A stretch of DNA of 64,000 nucleotides from Brockia lithotrophica (GTDB taxonomy: Bacteria; Bacillota; Bacilli; Thermicanales; DSM-22653). Position numbers and translations under genes: made by a program. A model generated the notes under the pieces. The model saw nothing but the letters and a program-made list of their open reading frames with translations. It had not been told where the DNA came from and did not search any database. Below, in pieces: positions 8,701-17,377 of this stretch. The first letter of the stretch is position 1, and every line of letters starts with the position of its first letter. The DNA is taken from contig NZ_RBIJ01000006.1 of NCBI RefSeq assembly GCF_003633725.1, forward strand, positions 62,001-126,000, given 5' to 3'.

Positions 8701-8811
8701 CAATTCGTTCAAGAACTCTTCGCCTTTTCCCCTTTTCCTCGGGGTACCCCCGGACGTACAATCGGACCGGAGAGAAAGAATGTGAAACTTTTATCAAAGG
8801 AGGCGCAGTTC

Positions 8812-9465
8812 ATGCAAGTGCGTCCGTGGACCCGCCGCGTGGCCTTCTTGGCCGCAACCTTTGTGCTCCTCCTCCTCCCGTTGGCCGCATGTTCGGGAAA
8901 GGCGAGCGAAACCCCCCAAACGCAGGCGCCGTCGGGATCGTCCGCCGTATGTCCCCCGTGCACGTGTGACAAGGACGCCTACCTCAAGGACAAGGTAAAG
9001 GAACTCTTTACCTTCATTCGGTCGAACGCAGGAAGCGTAGGCCTGAACGCGCAGGCGGTGAACGAGCACCTCAACGACTACATGATCGTCGACCTGCGCA
9101 AGCCCGCCGACTACGAGAAGGAACACATCCCGGGAGCGGTGAACATCCCCTTCCCGACCAACGGGACGCCGGACAACGACATCGTGGCGAAAATGGACAC
9201 CCTCCCCAAGGATAAGCCGATCGTCGTCTACTGCTACTCGGGGCAAATGGGATCTTTTACCACCGCACTCCTCCGCCTCGAAGGCTACGACGTGCGGAAC
9301 TTGATGGGCGGCTTCCCCTCCTGGCTCAAAGCCGGCCTGAAGACGGAAGGGACGGAGGCGGGTAAGTCCGCTCCCCAGAGCCAGACTCCCGCTTCGGGAG
9401 GAGCGCAGACGCCCGCGCCTTCCGGCGGCGGCTCGAGCGGCGGAGGCGGCGGCTGCGGAGGTTGA
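8812..9465 (+). CDS. Rhodanese-domain lipoprotein 1
   Basis: A 217-residue exported lipoprotein: signal peptide, lipobox LPLAAC with Cys27, a linker with VCPPCTC, then a single rhodanese domain (~85-180). The active-site Cys141 is in CYSGQMG, preceded by DLRKPADYEKEHIPGA. The low-complexity Gly/Ser/Pro tail ends in GGGGGCGG with Cys215 third from the end. Rhodaneses carry sulfane sulfur as a cysteine persulfide. ATG 8812 follows AAAGGAGG. Its paralogue lies directly downstream, and a sulfur/polysulfide-reductase-type operon lies beyond it; together they suggest extracellular sulfur handling. The tail's role is unknown. Confidence 0.9.
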   Translation: MQVRPWTRRVAFLAATFVLLLLPLAACSGKASETPQTQAPSGSSAVCPPCTCDKDAYLKDKVKELFTFIRSNAGSVGLNAQAVNEHLNDYMIVDLRKPADYEKEHIPGAVNIPFPTNGTPDNDIVAKMDTLPKDKPIVVYCYSGQMGSFTTALLRLEGYDVRNLMGGFPSWLKAGLKTEGTEAGKSAPQSQTPASGGAQTPAPSGGGSSGGGGGCGG

Positions 9466-9559
9466 TCGGCCGAACGGAAAGCCCCGCGTTCCGAACATCC
9501 GTCTCCGAGCTTACCTGCACGGACTCCCTAAGAGGAAGCGAAATCCCGAGATTTCTCCC

Positions 9560-9594
9560 GCCGTACGGGTCTCCCTGTACGGCTTTTTATTTTT
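9560..9594 (+). terminator. Terminator after rhodanese lipoprotein 1
   Basis: A 7-bp stem (9560-9566 with 9577-9583) followed by TTTTTATTTTT. It makes the two rhodanese genes separate transcription units. Confidence 0.85.
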
Positions 9595-9664
9595 ACTATG
9601 CAAATATTGTAAATACGACAGAGGGGCGCTTCATAGTTCTGTCACAAAAAACGCTTTGTGAACG

Positions 9665-9693
9665 CTAACACAAAGAGAGGCGAAAGGTATAAT
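9665..9693 (+). promoter_or_regulatory. Promoter of rhodanese lipoprotein 2
   Basis: CTAACA, a 17-base spacer and a consensus TATAAT (9688-9693), about 68 bases before the start codon. Confidence 0.6.
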
Positions 9694-9761
9694 AGAGGCG
9701 AATGCGGCCCGAGATCTCCTACGAGAATCCGGACGGAATTCGCCACCAAGGAGGGGTCACG

Positions 9762-10382
9762 ATGCAGCGGAGACGCACCCGTTGGGCCCTTGCGACCTTC
9801 GTCGCGGTCCTCGCCTTTGCCCTCGTCCTCGCCGGTTGCGGGAAAACCCAAAGCGAAATTGTAAAGCCGCCCGAGGACGTCGCCAAGGCGAACCAGCCGC
9901 AGCCCGTACAGACGTGCAACGAGCAGGACATCCTCCTCCAAAAGGTGAAGGGTGACTGGAACGCCATGCGTTCCTCCTTCGGCGCCGTTTACCTCTCTCC
10001 GGACAAGGTGAAGGACAAACTCGGCGACTTCTTCATCGTCGACCTTCGGAAGCCCGCGGACTACGCCACCAGCCACATCCCGGGCGCCCACAACATTCCC
10101 TTCATGCCCTTCGGCACGCCGGACACGGACATTCTCGCCAAACTCGACACGTTGCCCAAGGACAAGCCGATTCTCGTCTACTGCTATAAAGGGCAAACGG
10201 GGGCTTACGTCACCGCCGGACTTCGCCTCCTCGGCTACGACGCCCACAACCTCTCCGGGGGCTTCGGGGCGTGGGTAGACGCCAAGTTGACCACGGAAGG
10301 TGCGCCGCAGGGTGAGGCTCCCGCTCCGGCGCAGACGGCTCCCGCACCTTCGGGCGGTGGCGGCGGCGGTTGCGGCGGTTGA
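9762..10382 (+). CDS. Rhodanese-domain lipoprotein 2
   Basis: A 206-residue paralogue of the previous gene, alignable over its whole length. The lipobox LVLAGC has Cys26, and the rhodanese catalytic Cys141 (CYKGQTG) is at the same residue number. It shares DLRKPADY, HIPGA and the C-terminal GGGGGGCGG (Cys204). The linker keeps one cysteine (QTCNEQ) instead of three. ATG 9762 follows AAGGAGGGG. It has its own promoter and terminator, so duplication was followed by separate regulation. Likely anchored on the outer face of the membrane. Confidence 0.9.
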   Translation: MQRRRTRWALATFVAVLAFALVLAGCGKTQSEIVKPPEDVAKANQPQPVQTCNEQDILLQKVKGDWNAMRSSFGAVYLSPDKVKDKLGDFFIVDLRKPADYATSHIPGAHNIPFMPFGTPDTDILAKLDTLPKDKPILVYCYKGQTGAYVTAGLRLLGYDAHNLSGGFGAWVDAKLTTEGAPQGEAPAPAQTAPAPSGGGGGGCGG

Positions 10383-10407
10383 TCCGAAAGGTGTCCGTTG
10401 GCGCACG

Positions 10408-10440
10408 GCAAAACGGCCGGGAGATTCCCGGCCGTTTTGC
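10408..10440. terminator. Bidirectional terminator
   Basis: A perfect 15-bp stem (10408-10422 with 10426-10440) with a 3-base loop, AAAA on the left arm and TTTT on the right. It serves both the rhodanese gene (+) and the chaperone gene (-), which converge here. Confidence 0.88.
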
Positions 10441-10441
10441 T

Positions 10442-11065
10442 TTATCCGTCTTTCCGTTCGGGTTCCGGCTCCTGGCGCAGGATTTCCTCGAGCCAGGCGA
10501 CGAGCTTTGCGTAGCGTTCCCCTCGCGGGGTCGCCTCGAGTTCCGCGCGAAAGTCGCCGAGCCAGTCGAGGTGTTCGCGGATGAACAACCGGGCGGCCTC
10601 CGGTTCGCCGGCTTCGAAGAGGAAGGCCAGAAATTCGAGCTCGAGCGTGAGGTGATCGGGCATGCTCGCGTATTCAGAAGGCAAGGTGATCCCCAATTCG
10701 TCGTACAGGTGGCGCATGTGCACCGCGGGATCCCCGTAGAAGTACCCTTTTTGCCCCGCCATAGGCACCTCCGCGTCGGGATCCTCCGTCCACGGCTTGT
10801 AGATAGACTCCACCGGCGGGGCATACGGGTGGACCGTACCGGAAACGGCGCGGCGGTAATCCTCCGCAAACTCTTCGAAGGAAGGCCAGAGCTCCCGCAA
10901 ATTGGGAACCGTTGTGACATACCCCGCCTCGTGCAGCAAGCGGGAGAGGTCTTCGGGAAAGCGGGAAGAGGTGAACTCCCGGTAAAAGCCTTCCTCAGGG
11001 GGTTTGAAAAACTCGGCAAAGAAGCGGTAGAGTTCCGCCTTGGCGGAACGGGTACGCTCGTCCAT
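10442..11065 (-). CDS. TorD/DmsD-type redox enzyme maturation chaperone
   Basis: A 207-residue all-alpha protein resembling TorD-family chaperones, which hold molybdoenzymes during cofactor insertion and guard Tat signal peptides. Visible features are the N-terminal RSAKAELYRFFAEFFKPP, the central PDHLTLELEFLAFL (the family usually has P-D-H-x3-E-L-x-F) and a C-terminal helical bundle. The client is probably the Tat-dependent molybdoprotein of this operon. The start is uncertain: ATG 11065 fits the family, but its ribosome site is weak and longer in-frame starts exist. Confidence 0.85.
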   Translation of the reverse strand: MDERTRSAKAELYRFFAEFFKPPEEGFYREFTSSRFPEDLSRLLHEAGYVTTVPNLRELWPSFEEFAEDYRRAVSGTVHPYAPPVESIYKPWTEDPDAEVPMAGQKGYFYGDPAVHMRHLYDELGITLPSEYASMPDHLTLELEFLAFLFEAGEPEAARLFIREHLDWLGDFRAELEATPRGERYAKLVAWLEEILRQEPEPERKDG

Positions 11066-11200
11066 TCGTTTTCCGACCCGACGGCGTGAGGTAGGGCGCA
11101 CGTCGAACCGGACGCCACCTCCTCCCATGGAGTTTGCCTGCCCGTGCAAAAGCCCGAACGGGCAGACGGATGCCGACGCGACCGCGGGAGTCCTGCCCCG

Positions 11201-12571
11201 TCACCGGCTCGGGCGCGGGGCGAATTGGGCGGCAAAAAAGTCCGGTGGAAGGCGCCGCGCACGGCACACGGGACAGAGAGTTTCCGGATCGCTGGGGCGC
11301 GCGCGGAAGGGGCTGCCGCAGCGGGAACACGTCCGTTCTTCGAAGGCGACGAGCTCGCGCTCGGAAACGGGGGGAGAAGCTTCCCAGCGGACGTCGATCG
11401 CCTTGCGCGGACAGAGAACGGCGCACTTCTCGCACCCCAGGCAGCGTCCCTCATCGAGGACGAGCACCGCTTCGCCCCCACGGGAGCGCCAAGAGAGGGC
11501 TTCCACAGGACAGACGCGCACGCACACGTCGCATCCGTCGCACGTCTCTCCTACGGCGAGGGTGGCCGTGAGCGCGAACTTCTCTCCGTATCGGAACGTG
11601 CGGAGGGCAGGAACCGAGGAAAGCCGCCCCCGGTACAGGCGCTTTTTTGCCAGCGCCCGTCCTGCCCCGAAGTCGTTCGCTTGCCCTTCACCGGCGGAGG
11701 AAGGGCCTGAAGGCACAGGGGCCTTCTCTACCTCGCCTTCCCCGCCTTGCGAAGGAGAAGCCGCCTCCCGAGGTCCCGCCAAAAGCTCGCGAATCCTCGG
11801 CGGAAGGAGGTGGTGAAACACCTCCCGGCGCCCGATCGCCTCTTGCGGGACGGTTTCGCGCCCCGGGAGTTCGCCGCCGGCGGCCTCCTCGCCTTCTAAG
11901 GTATCCTCCGCCAGCGGGACGAACGTAACGGGCCGGCCGTAGCGGCGAAGGGCTTCCTCGAGGGCGCGGAGGTGGCCTTCCACCTCCTCGTACCGCACGC
12001 CCCGCGGGCAGCGGCGGCATGGGGAGAGATCGACGGCCACGCGGACCGGCGAGTCGTGGCGCGTCGAGAAAGGCGAATCGGCACCTTCCACGGTTGCCTC
12101 CCCCTGCGGGGAAGGTGGAGCCGACGAGGCGGCGCTTCCGGCGGCGAAAAAGTGCGCCGGTTCAAGTTCGAGGATGCAGGCGAGAGGCCACGACGAACGC
12201 TTCCCGTGGGGAGAGACCGTGCAGGCGAGAAAGGGGGAGACCCCTTCCCGGGAAACGGCGCCGGAAGCGTTCTCCGCATCTTTCGCGGCCCCGGCGAGCA
12301 CCTCCCACCAGCGACGCGCGGAGGTCAGAGAATCGGGGGCTCCCTTTTTCGCAAGGGCTCCGGTCGGGCAAGCCCCGACGCAAGCCGCGCACCCCGTGCA
12401 CGCCTCGGGATCGACGGCGACGACCGCCGACGACCGCACGTCGATGCGGATCGCAGCAAAGGGACAGGCCTGCACGCACTCGTCGCATACCGCTTCCCGG
12501 CTTTTGGCGTTCAGGCAGACATCGGGGCGGACGTCGATCTTTTCCCCCGGAAAGAGGAGGTCCATCCACAC
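11201..12571 (-). CDS. Polyferredoxin with C-terminal zinc-ribbon-like tail
   Basis: A 456-residue iron-sulfur protein. Two [4Fe-4S] motifs lie near the N-terminus (CDECVQACP, CTGCAACVGACP) and two more in the last third (CDGCDVCVRVCP, CLGCEKCAVLCP), followed by a four-Cys ribbon (CSRCGSPF ... CPVCRARR). The ~250-residue middle contains LSPCRRCPRG and Pro/Gly-rich linkers and has no clear fold. Probably a cytoplasmic electron carrier for the sulfur-reductase-type complex or its maturation. GTG 12571 follows AAGGGAT; ATG 12565 is an alternative. A hairpin separates it from the psrC-like gene. Confidence 0.8.
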   Translation of the reverse strand: MWMDLLFPGEKIDVRPDVCLNAKSREAVCDECVQACPFAAIRIDVRSSAVVAVDPEACTGCAACVGACPTGALAKKGAPDSLTSARRWWEVLAGAAKDAENASGAVSREGVSPFLACTVSPHGKRSSWPLACILELEPAHFFAAGSAASSAPPSPQGEATVEGADSPFSTRHDSPVRVAVDLSPCRRCPRGVRYEEVEGHLRALEEALRRYGRPVTFVPLAEDTLEGEEAAGGELPGRETVPQEAIGRREVFHHLLPPRIRELLAGPREAASPSQGGEGEVEKAPVPSGPSSAGEGQANDFGAGRALAKKRLYRGRLSSVPALRTFRYGEKFALTATLAVGETCDGCDVCVRVCPVEALSWRSRGGEAVLVLDEGRCLGCEKCAVLCPRKAIDVRWEASPPVSERELVAFEERTCSRCGSPFRARPSDPETLCPVCRARRLPPDFFAAQFAPRPSR

Positions 12572-12628
12572 GGCCGCATCCCTTCTTCCGTGGACCCGAT
12601 TTTTCCACCACGGCGTCCCGGTGTGCAG

Positions 12629-12664
12629 GAAAAAGAGGGCGGAAGGACTCGCCTTCCGCCGCCC
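12629..12664 (-). terminator. Hairpin between the psrC-like gene and polyferredoxin gene
   Basis: On the minus strand a 9-11-bp GC-rich stem (12636-12646 with 12652-12662) with a 5-base loop is followed by CTTTTTCC. It looks like a terminator inside the operon, so the last two genes may depend on read-through. Confidence 0.65.
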
Positions 12665-12706
12665 GAGCGCCCAATTCTATTGTGCACGATCGAACCGCCA
12701 CGCGCC

Positions 12707-13783
12707 TCAGTAAAACCGCCAGGTGGGAAGGAAGTAGACGAAGTGCCCGGCGAGGAGGATGAGGTAGCGGAGCACAAATCCACCGGCGATCGCAAAGAGG
12801 TGCATGAGTTGCGACGTAGAGAAGAGGCGCGCGCTCAGGTTTCCTGCGTCGACGGGCCCGTGGCTCGAAGATCCAGCCGCAGCGAGCGCCGGACCGTGGC
12901 CGGCAAGGAGGTGCTTGCGCTCCCGAAGTTCGTACCAGAGGGGCAGCGCGAGCCCCAGAAACACGAGGAGAACCCAGAACGGAAAGGCGAGCCTGCCCCA
13001 CAGGAGGTCGGCGGCGGACGCCTTGGCAGCCTGGTCGCCGTACCACGAGAAGTAGAGGAGGGCGAAGAGGAGGAAGAGCTCGAAGCCCTTGAGCGACGTG
13101 GAGAGGGTGAGGTACGGCGCGTAGTGCTCTTGTACCTTGGGGTCCCAGGCAGTGGCCGTAAAGAGCGTAATGGCGATCCCCGTGGAAAAGGCCGACACGA
13201 CAAAGAGCACGGGGAGCACGGAGTTGTTCCAGAAGGGCACGCCGTGGATGTCCCCGATGAGGAGCGCCGTGTACGTCGCCGTGGCGGCGGCCATCACGAG
13301 ACCGAAGAAGTCGATCCAGTCACGCCCCTCCACGAGCCAGCGAAGCTTCTCCGGGGGCCGTGCGAAGAAACGATCGAGGTCGAGCGGCCACTTTTTCTCT
13401 CCGCCCTCTCGCCAAATCTCCGCCAGGGAAACCACGGTGCGGTAGAGGGCGAGCGGGGTGAAGAGGGTGAGGATGTACACGCCGATGGCCATGATCGACG
13501 TGGGACGGCCGATGTAAAGGAAGAAGAACCTCCAGGGGTGGAAGAACCCTGCCTCCGCGTCGATCATGAGGGCGGCGAGCCCGATGATCACGAGCGGAGG
13601 GGCGACGATGTAGCCGGCCCAGCGGACGACCTTAAGGTGCGGGTAGAGGCGCTGGGAAAGGTACGCCGTCGTGTACGCGCCGGCGCTCATCCCCGCAAGG
13701 AAGAGGTAGAGGGCGATGATCCAACCCCAGATCTGTCCCGGCATGATTTGCCCAGGATACATGCCAAACGCTCCGCTCGGCAT
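12707..13783 (-). CDS. NrfD/PsrC-family membrane subunit
   Basis: A 358-residue polytopic membrane protein with about eight hydrophobic helices and the family start GWIIALYLFLAGMSAGAY. NrfD/PsrC proteins anchor Mo/Fe-S enzymes and exchange electrons with the menaquinol pool. The conserved acidic residue of helix 3 (IDAEAGFFHPWRFFFLYIG) is present. It follows the Fe-S subunit gene by 6 bp. With the two upstream genes it forms a standard three-subunit respiratory reductase. Confidence 0.9.
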   Translation of the reverse strand: MPSGAFGMYPGQIMPGQIWGWIIALYLFLAGMSAGAYTTAYLSQRLYPHLKVVRWAGYIVAPPLVIIGLAALMIDAEAGFFHPWRFFFLYIGRPTSIMAIGVYILTLFTPLALYRTVVSLAEIWREGGEKKWPLDLDRFFARPPEKLRWLVEGRDWIDFFGLVMAAATATYTALLIGDIHGVPFWNNSVLPVLFVVSAFSTGIAITLFTATAWDPKVQEHYAPYLTLSTSLKGFELFLLFALLYFSWYGDQAAKASAADLLWGRLAFPFWVLLVFLGLALPLWYELRERKHLLAGHGPALAAAGSSSHGPVDAGNLSARLFSTSQLMHLFAIAGGFVLRYLILLAGHFVYFLPTWRFY

Positions 13784-13789
13784 CCCGCA

Positions 13790-14329
13790 TCACCACACGT
13801 AGAAGATTTTCGGCTTCGTCCCGAGGTCCGGACGGAGGGGACGGGCCTTCTTCTCGTTGATTTGCTTGTTGAGCTCGCTCTCCGGATCGTCGAGGTCGCC
13901 GAAGACGCGCGCCCCACCGAGACACGTCTGAACGCACATCGGCTGCTCGCCTTCTTGGATGTGGTCGAAGCAGAAGATGCACTTCATCGGCGTGTGCGTT
14001 TCCTCGTTGAGCACGCGGGCGTTGTACGGGCAGGAGGTCATGCAGTACTTACAGCCGATGCACTTGGACTCGTCGATGAGGACCACACCGCCTTCGGCGA
14101 TGTAGCTCGCCCCCGTGGGACAGTTGTACACGCACGGCGGGTTTTCGCAGTGTTGGCACTGCACAGGGATGTTCACGAGGGAGACGTCGGGAAACGTCCC
14201 GTACTCCTGCTGGTAGAATTTGATGAAGTGCACCTCGGGCGGAAGCTCGTTTTGGAACTGGCAGGATACTGTGCACGCCATACACCCTGCGCACTTCGTG
14301 AGGTCGATGAGCATTCCGTAGCGGGCCAT
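13790..14329 (-). CDS. DMSO/polysulfide reductase-type Fe-S subunit (PsrB-like)
   Basis: A 179-residue electron-transfer subunit with four [4Fe-4S] clusters in the DmsB/PsrB pattern: CAGCMACTVSC, CQHCENPPCVYNCP, CIGCKYCMTSCP and CIFCFDHIQ...CVQTC. It has no export signal of its own and would be co-exported with its Tat-dependent partner. The start ATG 14329 follows GGGGGTGAAACCC. It lies 13 bp after the catalytic-subunit gene. Confidence 0.92.
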   Translation of the reverse strand: MARYGMLIDLTKCAGCMACTVSCQFQNELPPEVHFIKFYQQEYGTFPDVSLVNIPVQCQHCENPPCVYNCPTGASYIAEGGVVLIDESKCIGCKYCMTSCPYNARVLNEETHTPMKCIFCFDHIQEGEQPMCVQTCLGGARVFGDLDDPESELNKQINEKKARPLRPDLGTKPKIFYVW

Positions 14330-14342
14330 TGGGTTTCACCCC

Positions 14343-16523
14343 CTAGATCTTCCGCAGGGTGACGATGACTTCCTGCGTCAGAGCGATTCCGGCGGCGGGG
14401 TCGAGCTTGTGGTAGGGAAGGAGCGTCATGAAGGAGAAGGCGAAGTTCCGCCCGGGGTTGTTCTTCGCGAGGCTGCCGTACGGCGCGTAGATGAACACCG
14501 CCTCGGGGTGGATCGCCTCCGTCAGGTGGACCTGGACGCGCCCCGTGGCGACTTCCGAACGCACCTCCACCCAGTCCCCCTCTTTTAGGCCCATGCGCTC
14601 TGCGACCCGCCGGTTGATCCACAGACGATCCCCGTGGTAGTCCTCCGTAAGCACGAGGAGGTAGGGGTTGCGCGTCGTGTTCGTGTGCGAGTGGTACGCC
14701 TGGCGTCCGTTGATCAGGCGGAATTCGCCCTTTGAGACGTCCGGCATGACGAGAGGCGGCTTCCAGTTGGGGATTGGATCGAGCCCCGCGGCCTTGAATT
14801 CCGTGCTGTAGAACTCCACCTTGCCCGTGGGGGTGTTGAACTTCGGCGTGCCGAGGACGATGGGCGAGTTGAGGACGATCGTCCCCTTGGCCTTGAGCTC
14901 GTTCAGGGAGAGTCCCGTCGGGGCGAGCATCGCCTGATTAACCTCGTCGAGCGTGAAGTTGAAGTACTTCCCGACCCCCGCGGCCTCGGCGATGCCCGTG
15001 TAGATCTCCCACGAAGCCTTGGTTTCGGGGTGGATCTTGCCAATCGCCTGCTGGCGCATGGCGACGATGGGCTTCTTCCCGCCCACGCCTTCGACGAGGT
15101 CGTCGCGTTCGAGATAACTTACCTCGGGAAGTACGTAGTGGGCGAGCTCCGCCGTCTCGCTCATGAAGATGTCCACGACCACCAAGAGTTCCAAAAGCTT
15201 GTAAGCCTCGCGGGCGTAGAGCGGGTTGTTGTAGTGCATGACGGGGTTCGAACGGTTCACGATGATCGCCTTGAGCGCCCCGTCGCGGATCTTGTCGGGA
15301 ACGGCGGTAACCACATCGTGGGCGAGGGGCCACTCGCTGTCCACGCGCGGAATCGCCGGCTTTTCCGGTGCGGGGTACTTTGCCGGATTGAGGTTGCCCA
15401 GAGGAGGCGTCTTGCCGAAAATGAGCCCGCCTTCCTTTTGGTAGTTTCCGAGGAGGGCGTTCACGAGAGCGATGGCGCGCGCCGCGTCGACGCTGTTCGC
15501 GTATTGCGTTCCCGTGGCGCCGTGCCACCCCGGGTGGATGAAGGCGCGCGGCTTGTTCTTCCCGAGCCCCCGCGCAACCTCTTGGATCGTCGCCGCCGGC
15601 ACGCCGGTGATCTCCTCCGCCCATTGGGGCGTATACTTCTCCACGGCCTGGGCGAACTGCTCGAACCCGTAGCCGTATTCCTGGACGAAGGCGGCGTCAT
15701 AGAGCCCTTCCTTGATGAGCACGTGCGCCAAAGCGAGCACGAAGGCGAGGTCCGTCCCCGGTCGAATGGGCACCCACTTCGTGGCCATCTGGTACATGTT
15801 GTTCACCCGCGGGTCGACGAGGACGATCTGGGCGCCCTTTTCCCGCGCCTTGGCGAGTTCGAGTACGTCACCCGGGGTGATCCCCTCGGCGAGGTTTCTG
15901 CCGATGTAGACCATGTAGCGGGCGTTTGCGATGTCCGTACCCGGGGTTCCGCCTACGGTGTGCTCGAAGCCCACACCGCGTCCGGCGTAACAGGAGGCGG
16001 CGTGCGTAAAGGTGTTCGGCGAACCGAGCGCCCACAGGAGGCGTTGTCCGTACCATACGGCCGTCTTTTGCCCCGCGTAGCTGATGTGGGCGATGACCCC
16101 CGGACCGTACTTCTTGCGGATTTCCTGGAGCTTCTCCCCAATCTCGCGGAAGGCCTGCTCCCAGGAAATCGGTTGGAAGTTCCCGTCTTCCGTGCGCTTG
16201 AGAGGTTGGGTGAGTCGCTGCCGCAAGTACGGTGTGGCGAGAAGGCCGTGCCCGCGGGCGCAGATCTTCCCCTTGCTCTTGGGATGCTGCGGAAGGCCAA
16301 CGGCACGCCACACGCGGCCGTTCTTCACGTAGACGTTGAGGCCGCAGAAGTTTCCGCACCCCGTACATAGGGTCGGGATTACGCGGATGTCGTCCTTCTT
16401 TTCGGCCTCGGCCTTCTTCCACGTCTCAAAGGAAAACGTCCCTACCGCCCCTACGGAGAGGGCACCTGCGGCGAGGGCCGTCGCCTTGAGAAACGTGCGG
16501 CGGGAGATCTTCTCCTGAAGCAT
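14343..16523 (-). CDS. Molybdopterin oxidoreductase, probable polysulfide/thiosulfate/sulfur reductase catalytic subunit
   Basis: A 726-residue Mo-bisPGD enzyme exported by Tat (SRRTFLKA at 8-15). The proximal [4Fe-4S] cluster is bound by Cys53, Cys56, Cys60 and Cys88. The residue in the Mo-ligand position is Cys178 (HAASCYAGRG), as in PsrA/PhsA-type enzymes rather than Ser (DMSO reductase) or Asp (Nar). Three-subunit order A-B-C and nearby rhodanese lipoproteins favour polysulfide or thiosulfate as acceptor. Tetrathionate and arsenate reductases are related alternatives that sequence alone cannot exclude. ATG 16523 follows AAAGGGGTGAAA. Confidence 0.88.
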   Translation of the reverse strand: MLQEKISRRTFLKATALAAGALSVGAVGTFSFETWKKAEAEKKDDIRVIPTLCTGCGNFCGLNVYVKNGRVWRAVGLPQHPKSKGKICARGHGLLATPYLRQRLTQPLKRTEDGNFQPISWEQAFREIGEKLQEIRKKYGPGVIAHISYAGQKTAVWYGQRLLWALGSPNTFTHAASCYAGRGVGFEHTVGGTPGTDIANARYMVYIGRNLAEGITPGDVLELAKAREKGAQIVLVDPRVNNMYQMATKWVPIRPGTDLAFVLALAHVLIKEGLYDAAFVQEYGYGFEQFAQAVEKYTPQWAEEITGVPAATIQEVARGLGKNKPRAFIHPGWHGATGTQYANSVDAARAIALVNALLGNYQKEGGLIFGKTPPLGNLNPAKYPAPEKPAIPRVDSEWPLAHDVVTAVPDKIRDGALKAIIVNRSNPVMHYNNPLYAREAYKLLELLVVVDIFMSETAELAHYVLPEVSYLERDDLVEGVGGKKPIVAMRQQAIGKIHPETKASWEIYTGIAEAAGVGKYFNFTLDEVNQAMLAPTGLSLNELKAKGTIVLNSPIVLGTPKFNTPTGKVEFYSTEFKAAGLDPIPNWKPPLVMPDVSKGEFRLINGRQAYHSHTNTTRNPYLLVLTEDYHGDRLWINRRVAERMGLKEGDWVEVRSEVATGRVQVHLTEAIHPEAVFIYAPYGSLAKNNPGRNFAFSFMTLLPYHKLDPAAGIALTQEVIVTLRKI

Positions 16524-16957
16524 GTACTTTCACCCCTTTGCCTACCTCGCGTATGCCTTTCCGGATCCTCCGTTCTCGACCGCTTCGGATGGTGTGCGGA
16601 CCGGCGCACGAAGAAAGCGCTTGCGCCTTCGTCCAACCCCGCCGTTCGGCCCGAAGCGCGAAAATCCATACCCCTGCGGGCTTGTGAATACCTCCACTAC
16701 TACTCTACGCCCGGGAAAAAACGTTGTCTATAGAAGGAAGTACGTCGTCATAAAGGTTTTAAAAAGATTTGTCCGTTTTGTGACCTTATCTGTTTTTCAC
16801 TATGACAAACGTGGTAACCTCGGGCGCCCCCTCGGCAAACGAAGGCAAAACAAGGACAAAAGAAAAGGCCCCCGAAGGGGCTCCCTGCGCACGGGCGGAG
16901 GCATTCGAATTCATAGAAGCTCACGCGGGTAAAATTCCGGGGACCCGCACGGACGGG
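16524..16957. other. Intergenic region upstream of the sulfur-reductase-type operon
   Basis: About 430 bases without a convincing gene. The middle (16690-16860) is notably AT-richer than the surroundings, as expected for a promoter. I find no strong sigma-A match; TATAGA at 16732-16727 is a weak -10 candidate. The far end holds the terminator of the DUF134 gene. Confidence 0.5.
16855..16882 (-). terminator. Terminator after the DUF134 gene
   Basis: On the minus strand a short GC stem around a TTCG-type loop (16867-16882) is followed by CTTTTCTTTT. It isolates the DUF134 gene from the respiratory operon. Confidence 0.75.
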
Positions 16958-17377
16958 TCATTCGTCTCCTTCCCAAGGTTCAACCCCGCGGCCCCGTCTG
17001 CGTCGTCCCCACCCGGGCGGCCACTCCGGAGGGCCAGAATCGGCACCTGCAAATTGATCGGGACACCTGGAATCTTCTTTCCCTTCGAACTCCGGGGCGT
17101 CGCCGTGAACAACCAACCGCTTTCCGAGGACGAGGGATTCCGCGATTTTGCGCCGCGCTTCCTGGTACATCCGCTGTACGGTCGAACGGGCGACGCCCAT
17201 GCGGGCGGCGCATTCCTCTTGAGTAAGCCCCTCGAGGTCGATCAGGCGAATCGTCTCGAGCTCTTCGAGGGGCATGTGAATCGTGCGCTCCCGCGTCCAC
17301 GGCCCCTGCCCAAGGGGACCGAATTCGCGGTATTCGGGCGAAAAGCACACGCGGCGGCGTTTGCGCGGTCTGGGCAT
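16958..17377 (-). CDS. DUF134/UPF0251 family DNA-binding protein
   Basis: A 139-residue predicted transcription regulator. The N-terminus MPRPRKRRRVCFSPEYREFGP is typical of the family. A sigma-70 region 4-like helix-turn-helix follows (LEGLTQEECAARMGVARSTVQRMYQEARRKIAES, ~50-83). The tail is Pro/Trp/Arg-rich. Family members often sit next to genes for Fe-Mo cofactor-like proteins or metal-dependent redox enzymes. Here it precedes the molybdoenzyme operon on the same strand but is separated by a terminator; its targets are unknown. Confidence 0.85.
   Translation of the reverse strand: MPRPRKRRRVCFSPEYREFGPLGQGPWTRERTIHMPLEELETIRLIDLEGLTQEECAARMGVARSTVQRMYQEARRKIAESLVLGKRLVVHGDAPEFEGKEDSRCPDQFAGADSGPPEWPPGWGRRRRGRGVEPWEGDE

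Noticed and set aside
16775-16815. CRP/FNR-like half-sites (TGTGA and TCAC) upstream of the molybdoenzyme gene
   Set aside because: The spacing between the half-sites is 13 bases instead of 6, so they cannot form a standard site.
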